Origin: Actinomycetota bacterium
GTDB taxonomy: Bacteria; Actinomycetota; Actinomycetes; Actinomycetales; Microbacteriaceae
Direction: 5' to 3'
Assembly: GCA_030838475.1 (NCBI GenBank)
Contig: JAUZFP010000104.1
Location: forward strand, 1 to 41,768
DNA length: 41,768 nucleotides
The notes beneath the pieces are model-generated. The model saw nothing but the letters and a program-made list of their open reading frames with translations. It did not search any database and was not told the DNA's origin. The translations under genes were made by a program, and so were the position numbers. Below are positions 16,869-25,726 of the stretch, piece after piece. Position 1 is the first letter of the stretch. Each line of letters begins with the position of its first letter.

Positions 16869-18529
16869 TGTTCGCCTCCGTCCGTGGCAGAGGAAGTGCG
16901 CCGTGGTCGCACCCGACGCACCAGCGCGAGCGTGCGCTCGACCTCGGCGAGGAAGCGATCGATCGGGGGTGTCGAGAGATCGCCGAGGTAGCGAAGCGCG
17001 AACTTCTTCCGGGCCGGGTCCTTTTGCGGTCCGGCGAGTGCCCGCACGACGTCGTCGCGCAGCGTCCCGATCGTCGCATCGTCGACCAAGAAATATGGGC
17101 GGTCGAGAGCGAGAAAGTCGACGACATCGGTACCGATGTCGGTGACGAGCACGTCCGCAGCGGCAAGAACCTTGTAGCGCTCGGACAGGGAGCCGGCGAT
17201 GACGGACCGCCCACCAGCACGCCGGAGTCTCGAAACCACCGAGCTGCTGGCGTCGGCGAACCGCCGGTTGAGCGTGCCCAGCGCGGGATGAGGAAGGTAG
17301 GTAACCGTCACATCGTCCCGGTCGAGCAGGGCGCTGACCACCGCGTCTCCGTGCGTCACGATCGAGCTGTAGCCGTCGTCGGCGTAGTAACCCTCCCAGG
17401 TGGGGGCGTACACCACGGACTTCTTTGGGCCCGAGGTTGTCGACGCCGCGAGCTCGAGCAGTTCGCCAACCTGGGGTCGACCCGTGGTTCTGAGTTGGTC
17501 CTCGTGTACGCCGACATTGGCGTCGAGGTACCGCGCCCTGGCTGCCTCGCCGGCGATCCAGATCTCGTCGAAGGCGCGCACGGCGGGGTTGGCCGCCTCC
17601 GCCTTGTCGCTCTCCCCGTGCCCGATATACACGTCGTAGAGACCGGGCACGCGCAGCAGGTTCTTGTTCGGCGAGGTGTTTCGCGGGTAGAGCGCCAGCG
17701 TCAGCGTCGGGACCTGCTCCACGAAGGATTCGATCGCTTCGGCTCCCCCCAGGTGCACGAGCGGAATCGCGGTCGGGGGGATGGTGTCGAAATGCCACGG
17801 CAGTCGGTCGACGGTGAGGATGACGACGCGGTGGTCTTGCGCGAGTCGCTCGAGGACGGTCATCCACTCGGTTATCGCGTACGCGCTACTGGCTCGCGCG
17901 TTGAAGTGCACGAGGATCTCGGGGGACTGCTTGCGTAGCGCGGCGGTGAGCGCCGCGAGACGCGCACGCTCGGACGGCATCCGCAGGTTGTGCAGCAACG
18001 CCCGGGAGGTCGGGACCAGAGTGCCAATCACGAGTCCAAGGCAGACCACGCCAAGACCCACGTACGCGATCGGGTCGGCATCGAAGATCGCCAGGATGGG
18101 GGCTATGACCCAGACGGGAATCGCGACCAGGGTCGGTCCGGCAACCGGATCCACCCTCACCGGCAGTGGTGCCGCGACGGCGACGTTGCGCCAGTCGGCG
18201 ACGGCACGCCAGCGGCGATACACGAGCACCCGCAGAACGTGTCGCACAAGGTGCAGCCCGTGCAGGAGAGCGAGCACCGTTGCGACCTCCCACAGGGATA
18301 CCGCGTCTGCGTCGGCGTGCAACACGACGATCCCGGTCGCGACGCTGATCACGATTGCCGCGCCGGTCTGATCGGCGTCACCACCGCTTCGAGGGGCAGC
18401 CCCGGTGAGGCGTGACAGGATGATCGTCGTCGCGTATAGCGCAACCGCGATCAACAGCACGGACCAGTGCGACACTGTGGCGATGGCGGCGGCGAGCGCG
18501 GCCGCGATGAGAAGAATGCGACGGATCAT
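16865..18529 (-). CDS. Membrane-linked CDP-polyol phosphotransferase-like protein B
   Basis: The 554-residue protein has four to six hydrophobic segments in its first 175 residues and a TagF-like catalytic domain behind them. Motifs are IGHGESDK (302-309), VYAPTWEG (373-380), YLPHP (411-415) and VTDIGTDVVDFL (462-473). The last departs from the family's TD-[YI]-SS: both serines are replaced (IGT), which may alter donor binding. ATGA overlaps join it to both neighbours. It is probably a membrane-anchored transferase in the same polymer pathway; substrate is unknown. Confidence 0.85.
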   Translation of the reverse strand: MIRRILLIAAALAAAIATVSHWSVLLIAVALYATTIILSRLTGAAPRSGGDADQTGAAIVISVATGIVVLHADADAVSLWEVATVLALLHGLHLVRHVLRVLVYRRWRAVADWRNVAVAAPLPVRVDPVAGPTLVAIPVWVIAPILAIFDADPIAYVGLGVVCLGLVIGTLVPTSRALLHNLRMPSERARLAALTAALRKQSPEILVHFNARASSAYAITEWMTVLERLAQDHRVVILTVDRLPWHFDTIPPTAIPLVHLGGAEAIESFVEQVPTLTLALYPRNTSPNKNLLRVPGLYDVYIGHGESDKAEAANPAVRAFDEIWIAGEAARARYLDANVGVHEDQLRTTGRPQVGELLELAASTTSGPKKSVVYAPTWEGYYADDGYSSIVTHGDAVVSALLDRDDVTVTYLPHPALGTLNRRFADASSSVVSRLRRAGGRSVIAGSLSERYKVLAAADVLVTDIGTDVVDFLALDRPYFLVDDATIGTLRDDVVRALAGPQKDPARKKFALRYLGDLSTPPIDRFLAEVERTLALVRRVRPRRTSSATDGGEQ

Positions 18530-20481
18530 CCGGCTGCCCCCTCCGCGCTTTCGGTGCCCTCGGGCCCCTCGACCGCCGAGGAGGCGCTCGGGATTGACTT
18601 GCTCTCGGTCGCGGGAGGTACCGGCACGATTCGCGGCTCTGGGTACCGAACCCTCGCGCGATCGACCGCGGCGCTCACCTGGTCCACGAAGGCCCGCACC
18701 GGATCGGCCGAGATCGGGCCAAGCAGGTAGTCCGCGAGCGCGATGCGCGCGGGCCGGCCATCCGGATCGCCCACGAGTGCGTGCGCTATCGCCTCGACGA
18801 AGCCCGTGCCCTGCTGGCTGGTCAGGTCGGTGTCGATGATGCTGCCCGCATCGCTCGACGGGAACGCGACGAGAAAATCGGCAAGAGGCTCGTTCCGCGG
18901 ATTTGTGACGATGTACGGCTTGTGCGAGGCCAGGAAATCGGTCAGGACGCTCGAAATGTCGGTGATCATCACATCCGCGTTGTTGAACGCGGCGTAGAGC
19001 GAGACGGTTCCCGTGTCGAAGACCTGGTGATCGCTCCCCGCCTCGTGGAGGAGTCGGGCGATCTCCTCCTGCGCTTCACCCATGTCAGGTCTGCGATGAC
19101 CGGATGAGGGATGCGGCTTGAACAGGATTCGCGGAGGGTTTGGCATTGCGAGCATCGCGCTCACCATTGCGACGCCCATGCTCGCCAGCGACGAGTAGTT
19201 GGACTGCTCGAGAAACCCCTCCCAGGTGGGCGCGTAGAGGACGGTCGGTCGCGGCAGGGTGACATCCGTCGAGCCGTCCGCGGCGACGGTAGCGATCTCG
19301 GCGAGCTGCGGACGACCGACGGTCACGAACTGGTCGCGGCGGAAGCCTTCGCCGAGTGCCGTGTAGCGGTCGATGCCGGCGGGGCCCGACACCCAGATCT
19401 CGTCAAACACCTTGCTGTATGGGTTGTAGCTCGACACCTTGTCGCTGTCGCCGTGGCCGATGAACACCTGGAGGAGTCCGCGAAGGCGCATGATCTCGAA
19501 CACTTTGTTGGCGGTGGTCGGATGTAGCACGACCTTCACCGATGGGACGGTCAGGTACTCGACGTCGCGCGCCCGGCCGGCGAACAGGACGGGGATGTCC
19601 GTGTGCTCCATGTTTGCCAGATGCGCCGCCTCCTTCACCATGATGAGGGTGCGCGAGTCGAACGCGTTGGCAGTCTGGATCCACACATTGAGGGCGTACG
19701 TGCCGCTCGCGGGGGCACTGACGTAAATGACGACCTCGGGCGCGTAGGCGTCGAGGGCCGCGCGCAGCCGCACCACCCGGTCGGCGCGGGTGCCGAGGGC
19801 ACGAAGCCGTGCCCGGAGCACGATGCTCGCGATACACGAGCCGAATCCCAGTACCGCTGCCACCGTTCCGACGACCACCAGATCGACCCGAGCGCCGTTG
19901 ATAGCGAGAACCAGAGGCACTCCGACGGTGAGGACGAGTGTCGAGACCAGCGAGACGACGGCCGACGCCCGACCCGACGGGGCGGGAGTCGAGTCGTGAA
20001 GACCCCAGCGGCCGAGCCCGCGCCAGGCCAGCCCCGCCCCGCTGTAGCCAGCCGCACGCCACTGGTCGGCGAAGGTCGCAAGAAAGCACAGAACCGCCGC
20101 GAGCGGCAGAACCCACACGGTCGCCCCGTGACGGAGATTGTCGGCGGCCGACGCGGATGCCAGTGCCAGTTCGAGGAACACGCTCAGCAGGATGAGCAGC
20201 AGGATCCGAATGGCACGCGACATGCCGATGAAGCTCAGGGCGCGGTTGATGGGAGAGCGCAGCACCGTGATTGCCACCTGCGATCCGATGCTGACGACAC
20301 TTCCGACCAGGGTCAGCAAGGGGTGGGTTGCGAGCGCTCCCGCTGCGGCGATCGCGAGCCCGAGCACCTGGGCGGCAAGCAGCCCGAGGTCGACCACGGA
20401 GATGCGCGTGACCGAACTCCGAACGCTCGCACGGCGCTGCCGCGGCGCGAGCCTGTCCCGTTTCGCGCGTGGCGCGGCCAT
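18526..20481 (-). CDS. Membrane-linked CDP-polyol phosphotransferase-like protein A
   Basis: Of 651 residues, about the first 225 are a membrane domain with six or more segments. The TagF-like domain follows with IGHGDSDK (341-348), LYAPTWEG (415-422), FKPHP (454-458) and ITDISSVLTDFL (506-517). A Pro/Ser/Glu-rich tail closes the protein (about 620-651). The fusion of a multi-spanning domain to the transferase differs from classical TagF, which is peripheral. The ATG at 20481 lies 5 nt after the stop of the CDP-polyol synthesis gene, which would supply its donor. An ATGA overlap leads to protein B. Confidence 0.87.
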   Translation of the reverse strand: MAAPRAKRDRLAPRQRRASVRSSVTRISVVDLGLLAAQVLGLAIAAAGALATHPLLTLVGSVVSIGSQVAITVLRSPINRALSFIGMSRAIRILLLILLSVFLELALASASAADNLRHGATVWVLPLAAVLCFLATFADQWRAAGYSGAGLAWRGLGRWGLHDSTPAPSGRASAVVSLVSTLVLTVGVPLVLAINGARVDLVVVGTVAAVLGFGSCIASIVLRARLRALGTRADRVVRLRAALDAYAPEVVIYVSAPASGTYALNVWIQTANAFDSRTLIMVKEAAHLANMEHTDIPVLFAGRARDVEYLTVPSVKVVLHPTTANKVFEIMRLRGLLQVFIGHGDSDKVSSYNPYSKVFDEIWVSGPAGIDRYTALGEGFRRDQFVTVGRPQLAEIATVAADGSTDVTLPRPTVLYAPTWEGFLEQSNYSSLASMGVAMVSAMLAMPNPPRILFKPHPSSGHRRPDMGEAQEEIARLLHEAGSDHQVFDTGTVSLYAAFNNADVMITDISSVLTDFLASHKPYIVTNPRNEPLADFLVAFPSSDAGSIIDTDLTSQQGTGFVEAIAHALVGDPDGRPARIALADYLLGPISADPVRAFVDQVSAAVDRARVRYPEPRIVPVPPATESKSIPSASSAVEGPEGTESAEGAAG

Positions 20482-20486
20482 GGAAC

Positions 20487-21935
20487 TCAGTCGTCGTCCC
20501 CGGCAACGTCATCCTGGGCGGCGGCCAGGCTGTCGACCGGGCTGCCGTCGCGACGAACGTCGATGACGTGACCCGTGGCGCTGGAGATGAGGGTGTCGAT
20601 CGAGGCCAGTGCGACGGCGTGCGCACTCAGGAGGGAGTCGGCGGGTTCGTTTCCGAACGCCTTCGTGCGCAGAGGCGTGCGCGTGCGGTCGGGGTTGATC
20701 ACGTTGACCCGCACGCCATCGACGACCCACTCGTCGGCGAGAGCCTGGGTGAAATTGACAATCGCCGCCTTGGTGGCCGAGTAAAGACTGTATCCGCCGC
20801 GACCGCGCGTGTACGAGCTCGACGTGAAGTTGAGAAGCTGGCCCCCGGTCTCCCGCAGGTAGGGGAGCGCCTCCTGGGCGATAAGGATGCAGCCAACCAG
20901 ATTGACGTCGATGGTCTCGTAGACGATGTCGTCCGAGGCGTCCTCCAGCCGCGAGACCGCGAGCAGCCCGGTCGAGTTGACGACGTAGTCGATCCGCCCG
21001 GTGGCGTCCGCGGCCGCTTTCAGTGCCTCCCGAACCTCCTCGCGGTTCTGGACGTGGGTCTTGGTCTCGGAGCGGCTGTACGAGAAGACATTCGCACCGA
21101 AGTCCTTCGCGACCGCGCAGACCTCCGCCCCGATGCCATACCCGCCGCCGAAGACGACGACCGTCTTGCCGGCGAGTCCTTCCGCCCGGGTCTCCGCCGC
21201 GAGCTCCCTGGCTATGGATGAACGCAGCTGGAAGAGCTTGTCCGCCATGGCGATGTCGATCGGCTCGGTGACTTTCATGTTCTCGTCGGAGCCGGCGACA
21301 ACCGCGATCCGAACATGCGGTGTGTAGCGCAGCACCACCGTGCAGTCATCGGTCGCCGTGAAGTTCGGGTCGAGGCGGGCCTTGTCGTAGGCGGCGCGGA
21401 TGGCGGACAGCCGGAAACCCTGAGGGGTCTGGCCGCGTCGGAGCTTGGAGCGCGGAGGCACGTCGATCAGAAATCCGTCGTCGGACACCTCGATGATCGT
21501 GTCCGCGGACGGAATGGCGGTGTCGACGGCACTGTGTTCGTCGAGCGCAGCCACGCAGTCGTGGACGATCCGGTTGTCGACGAATGGGCGCACGGCGTCG
21601 TGGAACAGTACCTTGACCTCCTCGTCGCCGAGGGCCTCGATCGCGAGCTGGGTGGTCTGGTTGCGGTCACCGCCACCCTCGAGGATCCGGGTGAGCTTTG
21701 GGTACTTGCCGCCGCTGCGGATCGCGAGGATCGGGTCGAGGTGGCCGGGCGTCATCATGACCAGAATCTCGTCGACGTCGGGCGAATCGTTGAGCGCCTC
21801 GATGGTGTGCTCGACCACCGACTTGCCCGCGATTTTAATGAGCTGTTTCGGCAGGTTGAAGCCGATTCGGGCCCCGACACCGCCCGCGAGGACGACGGCG
21901 ACGGTGCGGAGATTACTACCGGACGAAGAGGTCAC
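20487..21935 (-). CDS. Bifunctional cytidylyltransferase / SDR reductase (CDP-ribitol synthesis type)
   Basis: The 482-residue protein is a fusion. The N-terminal half (about 10-245) is an IspD-like cytidylyltransferase with VLAGGVGARIG (15-25), HDAVRPF (112-118) and TPQGF (170-174). The C-terminal half (about 252-470) is a short-chain dehydrogenase with GGGYGIG (263-269), Ser372-374 and YSATK (Tyr385, Lys389). This arrangement is known from Haemophilus Bcs1/Acs1, which reduces ribulose 5-phosphate with NADPH and couples ribitol 5-phosphate to CTP. By that precedent it makes CDP-ribitol for the transferases encoded downstream. The SDR half could use another keto-sugar phosphate. The GTG start has GGGAGA upstream. 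Confidence 0.88.
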   Translation of the reverse strand: MTSSSGSNLRTVAVVLAGGVGARIGFNLPKQLIKIAGKSVVEHTIEALNDSPDVDEILVMMTPGHLDPILAIRSGGKYPKLTRILEGGGDRNQTTQLAIEALGDEEVKVLFHDAVRPFVDNRIVHDCVAALDEHSAVDTAIPSADTIIEVSDDGFLIDVPPRSKLRRGQTPQGFRLSAIRAAYDKARLDPNFTATDDCTVVLRYTPHVRIAVVAGSDENMKVTEPIDIAMADKLFQLRSSIARELAAETRAEGLAGKTVVVFGGGYGIGAEVCAVAKDFGANVFSYSRSETKTHVQNREEVREALKAAADATGRIDYVVNSTGLLAVSRLEDASDDIVYETIDVNLVGCILIAQEALPYLRETGGQLLNFTSSSYTRGRGGYSLYSATKAAIVNFTQALADEWVVDGVRVNVINPDRTRTPLRTKAFGNEPADSLLSAHAVALASIDTLISSATGHVIDVRRDGSPVDSLAAAQDDVAGDDD

Positions 21936-21957
21936 TCGCTGTCTCCCTAATGCCCCA

Positions 21958-21963
21958 AGTGTA
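21958..21963 (-). promoter_or_regulatory. Putative -10 box of the five-gene wall-polymer operon
   Basis: TACACT on the minus strand lies 22 nt before the GTG at 21935, leaving room for a short leader with TTAGGGAG as ribosome binding site. GCCGAC at 17-bp spacing could serve as a weak -35. This would drive the operon down to the GT39 gene at 14086. Confidence 0.35.
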
Positions 21964-22005
21964 AATGAGAAACGCTGGACGTCGGCCCGAACCAGGCGCC
22001 GGACG

Positions 22006-23304
22006 CTACGCGGTCAGGTAGTTGGTGGGAATCGCGGGCTCGCCTTTGCTCAGCCTCAGCGCATCCTCGGGCAGCTCGGCGACGGCGTCCGCGCGGTGCG
22101 AGCGCGCAAGCGCGGTCCCGTCAGGGCCGAGGTACGCCTCATCCACTGTGCCGCCGGCGACGAGCGGGACCAGCAGCGAGCGAGCGTCGACAGACGGCTC
22201 GGGCGTCGTGCCGATGTAGATGGTCTCCGCGGCTGCGATCCCGTCGACCAGGGTTCGGACCGGAGTCTTGCGCCCGCCGACGGTGGCCTTGGCGATCGAC
22301 TTCTTGGCAACCGAGGTCCACCCTCCGGCGTCGTTTCGCTTGGCGACGAGTTTGTAGATGAGCCCGGCGGCCGGATGCCCGGAACCGGTGACCACGGAGG
22401 TGCCCACCCCGAAGGAGTCGACCGGTGAAGCGATCAGCCCGGCGATTGCATACTCGTCGAGATCATTGGTGACCGTAATTTTGGTGCCGGTTGCCCCGAG
22501 GGAATCCAGTTGAGCCCGAACCGCGGCAACCTGGGACGGAAGATCCCCGCTGTCGATGCGGACGGCTCCGAGGCCCGTGCCGGCGACCTTCACGGCCAGT
22601 TCGACGGCGGCCCGAACGTCGTAGGTATCGACAAGCAGTGTCGTCCCCGCCCCGAGCGCCTCGACCTGGGCGGTGAACGCCGCCTCCTCGCTGTCGTGCA
22701 GAAGGGTAAACGCGTGGGCGGCGGTGCCCATGGTTGGGACACCCCAGTTTCGGCCAGCCTCGAGGTTGCTTGTGGCTCCAAATCCCGCGATGAACGCGGC
22801 TCTCGCGGCCGCCACGGCGGCACGCTCACTTGCCCGGCGCGATCCCATCTCCGCGAGTGGGCGGCCCTGAGCCGCCGTGACCATGCGGCTTGCGGCGCTC
22901 GCGACGGCGCTGTCGTAGTTGAGCACGCTGAGGACGAGGGTCTCGAGGACGACCGCCTCGGCGAATCCGCCCTGGACGACGAGCATCGGCGAGCCCGGGA
23001 AGTAGACCTCGCCCTCGCGATACCCGGAGATGCTTCCGGTGAAGCGATAGTTGGCGAGCCAGTCGAGGGCGACGGCGCCGACAACCCGGTTCTCCCGCAG
23101 CCAGGCGAGTTCGGCATCCCCGAACCGAAAGTCCCGCAGAAGCTCGAGCAGTCTGCCGGTTCCGGCGACGATTCCGTAGCGGCGCCCGGCGGGGAGGCTG
23201 CGGGCGAACACCTCGAACACGCATTCGCGTTCGGCCTGGCCGCTGCCGATAGCCGCGTCGATCATGGTCAGCTCGTAGCGGTCAGTCAGAAGCGCGCTGG
23301 TCAT
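22006..23304 (-). CDS. pncB: Nicotinate phosphoribosyltransferase
   Basis: The 432-residue protein opens with LLTDRYELTM, the hallmark of this family. It continues with GFAEAVVLETLVLSVLNYDSAVAS, GATSNLEAGRNWGVPTMGTAAHAF and RIDSGDL, which together form the phosphoribosyl and nicotinate site. It joins nicotinate and PRPP, with ATP use, to give nicotinate mononucleotide in NAD salvage. Length is normal. The ATG at 23304 has no clear Shine-Dalgarno sequence but TAGGCT lies 6 nt upstream, so a leaderless message is likely. It stands alone, divergent from murI. Confidence 0.96.
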   Translation of the reverse strand: MTSALLTDRYELTMIDAAIGSGQAERECVFEVFARSLPAGRRYGIVAGTGRLLELLRDFRFGDAELAWLRENRVVGAVALDWLANYRFTGSISGYREGEVYFPGSPMLVVQGGFAEAVVLETLVLSVLNYDSAVASAASRMVTAAQGRPLAEMGSRRASERAAVAAARAAFIAGFGATSNLEAGRNWGVPTMGTAAHAFTLLHDSEEAAFTAQVEALGAGTTLLVDTYDVRAAVELAVKVAGTGLGAVRIDSGDLPSQVAAVRAQLDSLGATGTKITVTNDLDEYAIAGLIASPVDSFGVGTSVVTGSGHPAAGLIYKLVAKRNDAGGWTSVAKKSIAKATVGGRKTPVRTLVDGIAAAETIYIGTTPEPSVDARSLLVPLVAGGTVDEAYLGPDGTALARSHRADAVAELPEDALRLSKGEPAIPTNYLTA

Positions 23305-23310
23305 GAGGTA

Positions 23311-23316
23311 AGCCTA
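23311..23316 (-). promoter_or_regulatory. Putative -10 box of leaderless pncB
   Basis: TAGGCT on the minus strand lies 6 nt before the ATG at 23304. The spacing matches several other genes of this window. Confidence 0.4.
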
Positions 23317-23431
23317 CTTTTGGGCGATCCATCCGCTCGTCCGAGTTCAACAAGAAGAATTCGGCGTCTGGGACGTTCAACAGGGCGAAATTGGTCCTTT
23401 TGATATTCGGTTCCTGTTGAGCGAACAGCTT

Positions 23432-23502
23432 GGGAGGAGATCTGCTCCGAAACACCCACCTAGGAGGAGTCTTAGTTCCCGAAGGCGACCAAATCTCCTC
23501 CC
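23432..23502. repeat. Long-range inverted repeat in the pncB-murI intergenic region
   Basis: GGGAGGAGAT (23432-23441) pairs perfectly with ATCTCCTCCC (23493-23502), and pairing extends outward with a 1-nt bulge (CTT against AAG). A third AGGAGG-like stretch (TAGGAGGAG, 23461-23469) lies in the loop and could compete for the downstream arm. Upstream lies CTGTT-GAGCG-AACAG (23414-23428), a separate 5-bp hairpin. The function is unknown: RNA structure, operator or remnant. Confidence 0.4.
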
Positions 23503-23526
23503 GAAGTGATCCGACACCGCGTGACC

Positions 23527-23532
23527 TAAACT
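23527..23532 (+). promoter_or_regulatory. Putative -10 box of murI
   Basis: TAAACT (TAnnnT) lies 8 nt before the GTG at 23541. Initiation here gives a leaderless or nearly leaderless murI-rph-rdgB-transporter message. Confidence 0.4.
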
Positions 23533-23540
23533 TGGGGATC

Positions 23541-24377
23541 GTGAGCGACGCACCGATCGGAGTCTTTGACAGCGGCGTCGGCGGACTCACCGTCGCGCGG
23601 GCCATCATCGATCAGCTACCGAACGAGTCCGTTCTCTATGTCGGTGATACCGCGCATTCCCCGTACGGACCGAAGCCCATCGCCGAGGTGCGTGAGTACG
23701 CGCTCGCCGTGCTCGACGACCTGGTCGAAGCGGGCGTGAAGCTGCTCGTCATCGCCTGCAACACCGCCTCGTCGGCGATGCTCCGGGATGCTCGTGAACG
23801 GTACACGGAGGCTCGCGGCATTCCCGTAGTCGAGGTCATCCATCCCGCCGTCCGGGCGGCCGTCCGACAGACGCGCACCAAGCGCATCGGCGTCATCGGA
23901 ACGGTCGGCACCATCAACTCCCGCGCCTACGACGACGCGTTCATCGCGGCATCCGACCTGGAGATCTTTTCGCAGGCCTGCCCGCGCTTCGTCGAGTTCG
24001 TCGAATCGGGCGTGACGAGTGGGGCCGAACTGTTCGCGGTTGCCGAGGAGTACCTCGCGCCGCTGAAGGCGGCCAACATCGACACCCTCGTGCTGGGCTG
24101 CACCCACTATCCGCTGCTCGCCGGCGCGATCCAGTATGTGATGGGCGAGGATGTCACGCTCGTGTCGAGCGCGGAGGAGACGGCCTACGACGTCTACCGC
24201 ACGCTGGTCAAGCACGGCCTCGAGCGGACGAACGCCGAGCCACCGACCCACCGTTTCGAGGCGACGGGGGACAGCAAGAACGACTTCCTGCGGCTCGCGA
24301 GCCGTTTTCTCGGCCCAGAGGTCAACACCGTCGACCTCGTGCACACCGGCACCATCCCGCTTCGCGGCGCAATCTAA
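23541..24377 (+). CDS. murI: Glutamate racemase
   Basis: The 278-residue enzyme shows [12 protein letters not shown] with Asp10 and the two catalytic cysteines Cys73 (ACNTAS) and Cys187 (GCTHYP). It makes D-glutamate for peptidoglycan. The GTG at 23541 is chosen because the conserved N-terminal strand begins three codons later; a longer frame from 23430 adds residues of no family likeness. It heads a same-strand block with rph (19-bp gap), rdgB and the Nramp gene, an order shared by many actinobacteria. Confidence 0.96.
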   Translation: MSDAPIGVFDSGVGGLTVARAIIDQLPNESVLYVGDTAHSPYGPKPIAEVREYALAVLDDLVEAGVKLLVIACNTASSAMLRDARERYTEARGIPVVEVIHPAVRAAVRQTRTKRIGVIGTVGTINSRAYDDAFIAASDLEIFSQACPRFVEFVESGVTSGAELFAVAEEYLAPLKAANIDTLVLGCTHYPLLAGAIQYVMGEDVTLVSSAEETAYDVYRTLVKHGLERTNAEPPTHRFEATGDSKNDFLRLASRFLGPEVNTVDLVHTGTIPLRGAI

Positions 24378-24396
24378 CTACACAAAGAGGAATTCA

Positions 24397-25119
24397 ATGA
24401 CCCGCTCAGACGGCCGCACCGAAGACCAGCTCCGCGAGATCACGATCGAGCGCGGCTGGAGCGCACAGGCGGAGGGTTCGGCACTCATCTCCTTCGGCAA
24501 CACGAAGGTGTTGTGCACCGCATCCTTCACCAACGGGGTTCCACGCTGGCTGACGGGGAAGGGCAAGGGCTGGGTCACCGCCGAGTACTCGATGCTCCCG
24601 CGCTCGACCAACGAGCGGATGGATCGCGAGTCGGTCAAGGGCAAGATCGGTGGCCGCACGCACGAGATCTCCCGGCTGATCGGTCGCAGCCTGCGCGCCG
24701 TGATCGACATGAAGGCCCTCGGCGAGAACACGCTCGTCCTGGACTGCGATGTGCTGCAGGCGGATGGTGGAACGCGCACCGCCGCAATTACGGGCGCCTA
24801 TGTCGCGATGGTGGACGCGATCGAGTGGGCACGCGAGAAGAGATTCATCGGCCAGAACGCGAAGCCTCTCATCGACAGCGTGTCCGCCGTCTCGGTCGGC
24901 ATCATCGACGGCGTACCAATGCTGGATCTTGCCTATGTCGAGGATGTTCGGGCCGAGACCGACATGAACGTCGTCGTCACCGGCCGTGGTCTGTTCGTCG
25001 AGGTGCAGGGCACGGCGGAAGCAGCGCCGTTCGACCGTGCCGAGCTCAACAACCTCCTCGATCTCGCGCTCGGCGGCACCGCATCGCTCGCCGAATTCCA
25101 GAAGGCAGCACTGGCATAA
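24397..25119 (+). CDS. rph: Ribonuclease PH
   Basis: The 240-residue protein has the RNase PH pattern: [10 protein letters not shown] at the start, the phosphate/RNA-binding arginines in [11 protein letters not shown] and SRLIGRSLR, and [19 protein letters not shown]. It is a phosphate-dependent 3'-5' exonuclease that trims tRNA 3' ends and works as a ring-shaped hexamer. The ATG at 24397 has AAAGAGG 6 nt upstream. Two bases separate it from rdgB, so the two are translationally linked. Confidence 0.97.
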   Translation: MTRSDGRTEDQLREITIERGWSAQAEGSALISFGNTKVLCTASFTNGVPRWLTGKGKGWVTAEYSMLPRSTNERMDRESVKGKIGGRTHEISRLIGRSLRAVIDMKALGENTLVLDCDVLQADGGTRTAAITGAYVAMVDAIEWAREKRFIGQNAKPLIDSVSAVSVGIIDGVPMLDLAYVEDVRAETDMNVVVTGRGLFVEVQGTAEAAPFDRAELNNLLDLALGGTASLAEFQKAALA

Positions 25120-25121
25120 CC

Positions 25122-25700
25122 GTGGCGCCAACACGGCTCGTCCTCGCTACGCACAACGCGCACAAGGTCGATGAGTTGCGCCGCATCCTCGGTCCGCAGC
25201 TCGGTGACATCGAACTGGTCGCCTACGACGGACCGGAGCCGGTCGAGGATGGGACAGATTTCGAGGCGAACGCGCTGATCAAGGCGCGCGCCGCGTACGA
25301 GCACACGGGGCTTGCGGCGCTCGCTGACGACTCCGGAATCTCGGTTCGGGCGCTCGGTGGGGCACCGGGCATCCATTCGGCGCGCTACGCCGGGACCCGC
25401 GACGACGGTGACAACGTGCGGCTTCTCCTCGAACGGATGACCGGGATCGACGATCGCGCCGCAGACTTCACCTGCGCGGCAGCATTCGTCGCCGATGGCA
25501 TCGAACACGTCGAGGTCGGGGTGTGGCCTGGCACGGTGCTGCTGGAGCGAGCCGGCGCCGGGGGATTCGGGTACGACCCGGTGTTCAAGCCTGATGGCCT
25601 GACGGTCAGTTCCGCGGAGCTGAGCCCGGACGAAAAAAACGCCATAAGTCACCGAGCAATGGCTTTCGGCAAACTCTTCGCCTACATCCACACGCTCTGA
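25122..25700 (+). CDS. rdgB: Non-canonical purine NTP pyrophosphatase (dITP/XTPase)
   Basis: The 192-residue protein belongs to the HAM1/RdgB family: THNAHKVDEL (substrate phosphate site), LADDSGI (metal site), GGAPGIHSARYAG, GGFGYDPVF and SHRAMA. It hydrolyses dITP, ITP and XTP to monophosphates and keeps deaminated purines out of nucleic acids. The GTG start lies 2 nt after the rph stop codon. The rph-rdgB pairing is a widespread conserved arrangement. Confidence 0.96.
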   Translation: MAPTRLVLATHNAHKVDELRRILGPQLGDIELVAYDGPEPVEDGTDFEANALIKARAAYEHTGLAALADDSGISVRALGGAPGIHSARYAGTRDDGDNVRLLLERMTGIDDRAADFTCAAAFVADGIEHVEVGVWPGTVLLERAGAGGFGYDPVFKPDGLTVSSAELSPDEKNAISHRAMAFGKLFAYIHTL

Positions 25701-25726
25701 CCGTGGCTCCACGGCAGGATGGTGGG

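Noticed and set aside
16869-17867. Upstream extension of protein C to 692 residues
   Set aside because: The added 333 codons are out of frame with protein B and Arg-rich nonsense; the ATG at 16868 with the ATGA overlap is the natural start.
19603-20571. 322-codon open frame on the plus strand
   Set aside because: Antisense shadow of TagF-like protein A; Arg/Asp/Gln-rich without motifs.
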